This document shows positions 59,548 to 64,000 of a stretch of 64,000 bases of DNA, one piece after another. The number at the start of each line of letters is the position of its first letter. The first letter of the stretch is position 1. This DNA is from Weimeria sp002480925 (GTDB lineage Bacteria > Bacillota > Clostridia > Lachnospirales > Lachnospiraceae). The notes under the pieces were generated by a model. The model was not told the DNA's origin. It made no database searches and saw nothing but the letters and a program-made list of their open reading frames with translations. The stretch is from assembly GCF_052064335.1 (NCBI RefSeq), contig NZ_JBQHVU010000015.1, positions 1-64,000 of the forward strand, read 5' to 3'. The translations under genes and the position numbers were made by a program.

Positions 59548-61458
59548 ATGTTTGGGAAAAGTACAGAGACATATCGAAATTGGGAAAAAGAGTGGAGTAA
59601 GTATAATAATGTTCCCAATGACCTTGATCTAATAAATTTGGGTAGTACCATGGCTGCATTTGATTTTGATTATTCACTGTGGACCGCCAATGGCAAAGAA
59701 GGATTCAACTTTGCATCTTCTCCACAGACACTGTATTATGACAAACAGGTACTTGAACAATATGGTGGACATTTGAAAAAGAACGGGATTGTGCTTATTT
59801 GCTTGGCAGAATACAGTTTACTCGTAGAGAAGTACAACGCAGATGATCATAATTATAAATATTATGGATATCTTGAACCTGAAAGAATACTGAATTATTC
59901 AAAAAAGAAGGCAAAACTCGTTAAGAATAATCCCGCTCGACTAGATTCAAAAATCGCAATGGAAGAGTTGAAAAAGAATGTAAAATCAATTCTTGGAATG
60001 GATAATCACAGTCGTGCTGTAGATATTTATCTTGATGCTCGACAGGTTATGACTGGTTGGAAGAATGAATTTGGCTGGAATAACGAATATACATTAACTG
60101 AAGAGCAACAGACAACTATTAGACAAACCTGGGGCATCCTTCAAAACATTATTTCATATTGTAAAGAAAATGAATACCGTCCAGTCATTGTGGTTCCTCC
60201 TTTTGCCACATATCTCAGGTCACTTATGCCAGAAAATATTCTACAGCAATGCCTGTGGAAGTATATTGATAAGCTGAAGAGTAACGGAATAAAGGTCATA
60301 GATTTCTGGGATGATGAGTATCTTCAACAGCATAAGTTTTACGAGACTTCTCTCGTTCTGAATGAAGACGGAAAGAAGATTTTTAACAACCGTGTTCAAC
60401 AAGCGCTTTATGGTACACCACTTGATGAATCCGCAAAGTATGAAAATGTTGTTTATGACACGATGGCAAGTAATGATAAGGCTGTTAGCAGTGTTAAAAA
60501 TTTTTCTCGGATGGGAAAAACATCAAAAACGTACATGCTTCGAAATGGTTTAGAGATTCCCTGGATATCTTACGGTACTGGCGTAATCTGGAAATACACG
60601 AGGAATCCAAGGCTTTTTCTAAAGGCTAATGCTCAGGAAGTTGCGCTGAGTGTTTATCATAAAAATCTGAACCGGGAGCTTGATGGAAATTTACATATTA
60701 AGAAGGTCTTGCAAAATGCCTATGATTCAGGCTTTCGTATGTTTGATACAGGGCGCATTTATGCAAAGTCTGAGAAATCGCTAGGGAATACAGTAAGCAG
60801 TAAGGATGACGTTTTTATAACATCTAAATGCTCGGCAATGGATGTTGAACGGCAGGGAAGTCCAAACAGCGTGAAGGGTAATCTCCTAGTAACACTAAAG
60901 AATCTTAAGAGAGACAAACTGGATCTTTATCTTCTACATTGGCCAGAGGGGGAGCATTGGCTTGATTATTATGAGCAGATTGTCAAGGCATATAAGGCAG
61001 GCTGGGTGAGGGCTTTTGGTGCTTGTAACCTTAAGATGGAGCATATTAAGGCAATTCAGGATGCAGGATTGGAGCTTCCTATGGTCATCCAGGAGGAATG
61101 TCATCCGTTCTATTCCAGAGCAGATGTGCGTGTATTTTGCAAAGAAAACGGGATTCAGTTCGAAGCACACACACCTACTATGCATATGCATCCTTTAGTA
61201 AAGGATAATGACCTATTGAATGCTCTTGCAAAGAAATACAAAAAATCAGTAGCGCAAGTCATTCTTCGTTGGCATTACCAGAATGATGTAATACCAGTAT
61301 GCAGTACTTTCAGTAGAGAGCATATGGAAGAAAATTTGGATATATTTGATTTTGAGCTAACAGACGAAGAAATGGATGAAATCGATGGACTAAATATTGA
61401 CTATATATGCTTGAATACGACAGGTATCGATGATCCAAATTATATATATAACGACTGA
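59548..61458 (+). CDS. fusion: SGNH-like domain plus aldo/keto reductase
   Basis: A 636-residue protein. Residues 1-315 have LINLGSTMAAFDFDY, PVIVVPPFATYLRSLMP and KVIDFWDDEYLQQHKFYE, which resemble the SGNH/DltD-like hydrolase region seen in polysaccharide loci, although the catalytic Ser is Ser-Thr in GST and not certain. Residues 330-636 are a complete aldo/keto reductase: FDTGRIYAKSEKSLG (Asp and Tyr), VFITSKC (Lys), LDLYLLHWPEG (His) and VAQVILRWHYQNDVIPV. It may reduce a glycan-linked aldehyde or ketone while handling an acyl group; this is inferred. The SD is AAGAGGAAAA. Confidence 0.75.
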   Translation: MFGKSTETYRNWEKEWSKYNNVPNDLDLINLGSTMAAFDFDYSLWTANGKEGFNFASSPQTLYYDKQVLEQYGGHLKKNGIVLICLAEYSLLVEKYNADDHNYKYYGYLEPERILNYSKKKAKLVKNNPARLDSKIAMEELKKNVKSILGMDNHSRAVDIYLDARQVMTGWKNEFGWNNEYTLTEEQQTTIRQTWGILQNIISYCKENEYRPVIVVPPFATYLRSLMPENILQQCLWKYIDKLKSNGIKVIDFWDDEYLQQHKFYETSLVLNEDGKKIFNNRVQQALYGTPLDESAKYENVVYDTMASNDKAVSSVKNFSRMGKTSKTYMLRNGLEIPWISYGTGVIWKYTRNPRLFLKANAQEVALSVYHKNLNRELDGNLHIKKVLQNAYDSGFRMFDTGRIYAKSEKSLGNTVSSKDDVFITSKCSAMDVERQGSPNSVKGNLLVTLKNLKRDKLDLYLLHWPEGEHWLDYYEQIVKAYKAGWVRAFGACNLKMEHIKAIQDAGLELPMVIQEECHPFYSRADVRVFCKENGIQFEAHTPTMHMHPLVKDNDLLNALAKKYKKSVAQVILRWHYQNDVIPVCSTFSREHMEENLDIFDFELTDEEMDEIDGLNIDYICLNTTGIDDPNYIYND

Positions 61459-61499
61459 TGGAGTAAGACACTTGCCGGTAAGGAGAAGAAATTTTTGTT

Positions 61500-62141
61500 A
61501 TGGGAAAAGTTGAACTAATAAGAAAACTTGATATATTCATGTTTATCAAGTACAACTTCATGTTAAAAAATGTAATTAGAGATCCTGGATGCTATTTAAT
61601 AACATATAGGGGGGCAAAAATTGATTTAAGTGATAAAGCAAAAATTATCCTTCATGCAAATTATCATTGTTGCAGTTCAAAATTTTTGCATTCAAAGGCT
61701 GAAGCCTATTTGCAATTATTAGATGGAGGGATACTTGAGGTAAATGGTCCAGTGGCTCAAAATTATGGGTCGCATGTAGAAGTCAATTATAATGCAAAAA
61801 TTTCTATAGGAAAGGCTGTAATCAAGCCTAATGCAGTCATTGTATCTAATCAAGAAATTGAAATTGGTAATGATGTTCTAATTTCACGTTATGTAATAAT
61901 CTATGACTCAGATTTTCATAAAATTAAAGGACCAAATGGAGAGTTGAAAGTTCATTCAAAGAAGACGATCATTGGTAATCATGTTTGGATTGGAATTAAG
62001 AGTAGCGTGCTGAAAGGTGCAATAGTTGGAGACGGTGCTGTTGTTGCGGTAGGTAGTACCGTAACAGGAAAGGTGAAAGCAGGAATGACTGCCATGGGAT
62101 ATCCAGCAAGAAGCTTTTCAACAGTCGAGTGGGAAGATTGA
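61500..62141 (+). CDS. hexapeptide-repeat acyltransferase
   Basis: A 213-residue left-handed beta-helix acyltransferase. Hexapeptide turns run from about 90 to 200, including AKISIGKAVIKPNAVIVSN, IEIGNDVLISRYVIIYDSD with His in FHKI, KTIIGNHVWIGIKSSVLKG and VAVGSTVTGKVKAG. The final MGYPARSF is typical of the maltose/galactoside O-acetyltransferase group. It probably acetylates a sugar or serves the ACP at the end of the window. AAGGAGAAG is rather far (about 14 bp) from the ATG. The next gene starts 3 bp after its stop. Confidence 0.85.
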   Translation: MGKVELIRKLDIFMFIKYNFMLKNVIRDPGCYLITYRGAKIDLSDKAKIILHANYHCCSSKFLHSKAEAYLQLLDGGILEVNGPVAQNYGSHVEVNYNAKISIGKAVIKPNAVIVSNQEIEIGNDVLISRYVIIYDSDFHKIKGPNGELKVHSKKTIIGNHVWIGIKSSVLKGAIVGDGAVVAVGSTVTGKVKAGMTAMGYPARSFSTVEWED

Positions 62142-62144
62142 TAT

Positions 62145-63380
62145 ATGGGAAAGATGATAGATAGTATTGACCATATGCTTTGTACCGGATGCAAGATGTG
62201 TGCAGATGTATGCCCTGTCGATGCGATTTCTTATGCAAATGATCATGAAGGATTTTGGTATCCTTCAGTCGATTATAAGAAATGCATTGGTTGCAGAAAG
62301 TGTTTACGTACCTGTCCCTCATTGAATGATCGAATTAATCCTGCTAGTCACAAGCCAATGGTGTACGCAGCATATAATATTGATGATAAAAAACGCATTT
62401 CTTCTACCTCTGGTGGTCTATATTATGCATTAGCAGAGAAGATGCTAGAAGATGGTGGTGTAATTACGGGTAGTGTTTATACCGATAATTATAGGAATGC
62501 TGTGCAGATAGTCGGCACAACACAAGACGATCTTGAGAGGCTGAATGGTTCAAAATATTTTCAAAGCGATACAGCAGGAATATATAAAAAGACAAAGAAA
62601 CTTCTTGATAATGGAAGAAAGGTATTATTTTGTGGAGCGCCTTGTCATGTTGCTGGCTTGAATGCATATCTTGGCATAAGCAATGACAATGGTGCTTCGG
62701 TCTATCCGAATTTGGTAACTGTTGACTTCGTATGCCGTGGTATAAACAGTCCAAAGGTATTCCGCAAATATGTGGAAGACTGTGAAAAGCGATATGGTGC
62801 TCCGGTAACAAGAGTCCATTTGAAGAATAAGAATAAAGGGTGGATGCGTCTTGGAACTTATATAGAGTTTGCAAATGGAAAGACTTATTATCGAGATTAC
62901 ATTGACGACCCATGGGTAAATGGTTTTGTTGTCGGGAATTTATTCATGAGACCGGCATGCAGCAAGTGTCTTTATAAGGAAGAAAAACGTGTAGCTGATA
63001 TCTCTCTTGGAGATTTTTGGGGACTCTTAGCATCTGAAAAGAATCTTTACAAAGGCATTTCACTAGTACTTATTAATACAGATAAGGGAGAACAGTATTT
63101 TAATTCAGTAAAAGAAAAACTTATGGTTTCAAAGCAAACGTATGAAACAGCGGTAAGGGGAAATGGCTGCCTTCTTACATCAGCTCCTATGGGTGACAAG
63201 AGAGAAGAATTCTTTAAAAGACTTGATAGCGAGCCGTATGAAGATTTAGTATGGGACCTAATCGGCAGGACGAAGATTCAGACAATGAAGATGCGTGTGA
63301 TAGCCGGTGTGCGTAGAATACTTCATAAGATAAAAAATAGGATGATGGTCGCATTTAAATTGATCCCTACTGGAATGTAA
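62145..63380 (+). CDS. F420-hydrogenase/dehydrogenase beta-subunit-like ferredoxin protein
   Basis: A 411-residue protein. Two [4Fe-4S] motifs open it: CTGCKMCADVCPVDA (about 12-26) and CIGCRKCLRTCPS (about 47-59). The FrhB-like N-terminal and C-terminal domains follow (SSTSGGLYYALAEKML, FCGAPCHVAGLNAYL, VDFVCRGINSPKVF, CSKCLYKEEKRVADISLGDFWG). It probably uses flavin and reduced ferredoxin for a reductive step on a glycan precursor, as in other loci with a pyruvyl transferase. The true substrate is unknown. It is coupled to the acyltransferase by a 3-bp gap. Confidence 0.85.
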   Translation: MGKMIDSIDHMLCTGCKMCADVCPVDAISYANDHEGFWYPSVDYKKCIGCRKCLRTCPSLNDRINPASHKPMVYAAYNIDDKKRISSTSGGLYYALAEKMLEDGGVITGSVYTDNYRNAVQIVGTTQDDLERLNGSKYFQSDTAGIYKKTKKLLDNGRKVLFCGAPCHVAGLNAYLGISNDNGASVYPNLVTVDFVCRGINSPKVFRKYVEDCEKRYGAPVTRVHLKNKNKGWMRLGTYIEFANGKTYYRDYIDDPWVNGFVVGNLFMRPACSKCLYKEEKRVADISLGDFWGLLASEKNLYKGISLVLINTDKGEQYFNSVKEKLMVSKQTYETAVRGNGCLLTSAPMGDKREEFFKRLDSEPYEDLVWDLIGRTKIQTMKMRVIAGVRRILHKIKNRMMVAFKLIPTGM

Positions 63381-63408
63381 TAGAGTTTTTAAGAGAAAGG
63401 ATAGAAAT

Positions 63409-63654
63409 ATGGAATCAAACGAAGTGCTGGAGAAAATCCAGCCGATTTTTCAAGATATTTTTGATGATGAAGACCTTGTGGTTACCAGAGAAACCTGTGC
63501 CGCTGATGTGGAAGACTGGGATTCTTTCGCACAGATGCAGATTGTCATGGCACTTGAAGATATGTTCAAAATCAAATTTCGCACAAGCGAGATAGAGACT
63601 TGGAAGAACGTAGGCAACGTGGTGGATGCAATCATCAGCCACCTCAATCGGTAA
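63409..63654 (+). CDS. acyl carrier protein
   Basis: An 81-residue carrier protein with the phosphopantetheine site Ser39 in VEDWDSFAQMQIV (DSL-type motif, here DSF). Helix I has VLEKIQPIFQDIFDDEDL and the rest reads MALEDMFKIKFRTSEIETW. It is a discrete carrier in a secondary pathway, not fatty-acid AcpP. The FkbH-like gene 20 bp downstream fits an FkbH/ACP pair that loads a glyceryl or related C3 unit. The SD is GAAAGGA. Confidence 0.88.
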   Translation: MESNEVLEKIQPIFQDIFDDEDLVVTRETCAADVEDWDSFAQMQIVMALEDMFKIKFRTSEIETWKNVGNVVDAIISHLNR

Positions 63655-63674
63655 TGTTTGATTGGTAAAGTATT

Positions 63675-64000
63675 ATGCTTGAAGAACTACAGTATCCATT
63701 TGATTCAAAGGAAATAATGATGAAGCGGAAATCGCTTTTGAAGAAACTGAAGGCGGATGAAAATATCAATGAAGGCAGGATTCATAAGAAGATAGCAGTT
63801 CTTGGCGGTTCCACTACAAAAGATATTATCGATATTCTAAATCTGTTTTTGCTGGATCAAGGTATCGAAGCTGAATTCTATGAGTCAGAATACAACAAGT
63901 ACTGGGAAGATGTCATGTTTTCCAATGAAGAACTGGTATCCTTTAAGCCGGATATTATCTTCATTCATACCAGCACAAGAAATATCGCTTCCTGGCCGCA
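63675..64000 (+). CDS. FkbH-like HAD-IIIC family protein, N-terminal part (cut by window end)
   Basis: From ATG 63675 the frame stays open to the last base (about 108 residues). After a short helical start (MLEELQYPFDSKEIMMKRKS), KKIAVLGGSTTKDIIDILNL and IEAEFYESEYNKYWED are the typical N-terminal SGNH-like region of FkbH/HAD-IIIC proteins. The HAD catalytic part lies beyond the window. Such enzymes load D-1,3-bisphosphoglycerate onto an ACP and remove phosphate, giving glyceryl-ACP. It follows the ACP by 20 bp. No good SD was seen (GGTAAAG). Confidence 0.78.
   Translation, partial: MLEELQYPFDSKEIMMKRKSLLKKLKADENINEGRIHKKIAVLGGSTTKDIIDILNLFLLDQGIEAEFYESEYNKYWEDVMFSNEELVSFKPDIIFIHTSTRNIASWP

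Overview
The window looks like a low-to-mid GC Gram-positive anaerobe of the class Clostridia, most likely Lachnospiraceae or a close relative. This is inferred from strong Shine-Dalgarno (SD) sites, a T-box leader, a DUF3784 protein, a CD1871A-type CxxC miniprotein, an HPr-like protein, BIG2-type surface proteins, hybrid cluster protein, and a large Wzx/Wzy-type polysaccharide locus. No rRNA, tRNA, CRISPR array or intact transposase gene was seen.

Region 1 (1-8.9 kb) is an arsenic/redox accessory region. It holds a DUF3784 membrane protein and an ArsR-type regulator with a probably leaderless promoter, followed by a radical SAM protein and a DsbA-like protein. A decayed coding remnant follows, then a complete arsenic operon (arsR, acr3, permease, arsC, small thioredoxin). 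After that come an iron-sulfur flavoprotein, an SPFH protein and a ribbon-helix-helix protein. Palindromic repeats with a GGGACAG core are scattered from 6.6 to 10.3 kb.

Region 2 (8.9-14.9 kb) carries glycerate kinase on the minus strand and an OmpR-type two-component system. Facing the latter is a minus-strand extracytoplasmic redox operon (TlpA-like lipoprotein, 48-aa CxxC protein, NapH-like ferredoxin). A direct repeat in front of that operon looks like an OmpR-family binding site, so the two-component system may control it.

Region 3 (14.9-33.7 kb) is mostly chromosomal housekeeping: a SEC-C protein, gpmI, purC, purF, purB, a glutaredoxin-like protein, and a T-box-controlled BASS transporter. 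It continues with a secreted beta-helix protein, an LUD protein, trmL, a NhaD-type antiporter, a cytidylate-kinase-like protein, an NlpC/P60 cell-wall protein, an HPr-like protein, hcp and argC. Heptanucleotide repeat arrays sit directly upstream of purC, of purB and of a surface-protein gene at 34.9 kb.

Region 4 (33.7-36.9 kb) holds a 194-bp MITE-like element with perfect 16-bp terminal inverted repeats and an 8-bp target duplication. Next to it are a promoter-driven structured non-coding RNA candidate and a secreted Ig-like/fibronectin-like surface protein.

Region 5 (36.9-64 kb, open at the right end) is a cell-surface polysaccharide locus. It encodes a PglF/WbpM-type dehydratase, an O-antigen-ligase-like protein, a triple-fusion protein (initiating sugar transferase, epimerase, GT4), an FnlABC-type UDP-L-FucNAc pathway and several transferases. 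It also encodes a LicC-like cytidylyltransferase fused to an aminotransferase, an EpsG/Wzy-like protein, a pyruvyl transferase, a Wzx flippase, a hydrolase-like/aldo-keto reductase fusion, a hexapeptide acyltransferase, an F420-beta-like ferredoxin protein, an acyl carrier protein and the start of an FkbH-like protein. Two insertions stand out: a Panacea-domain antitoxin with a four-helix membrane partner (candidate toxin-antitoxin or defence pair), next to a duplicated fragment of the ligase gene, and a soluble Ser/Thr protein kinase.
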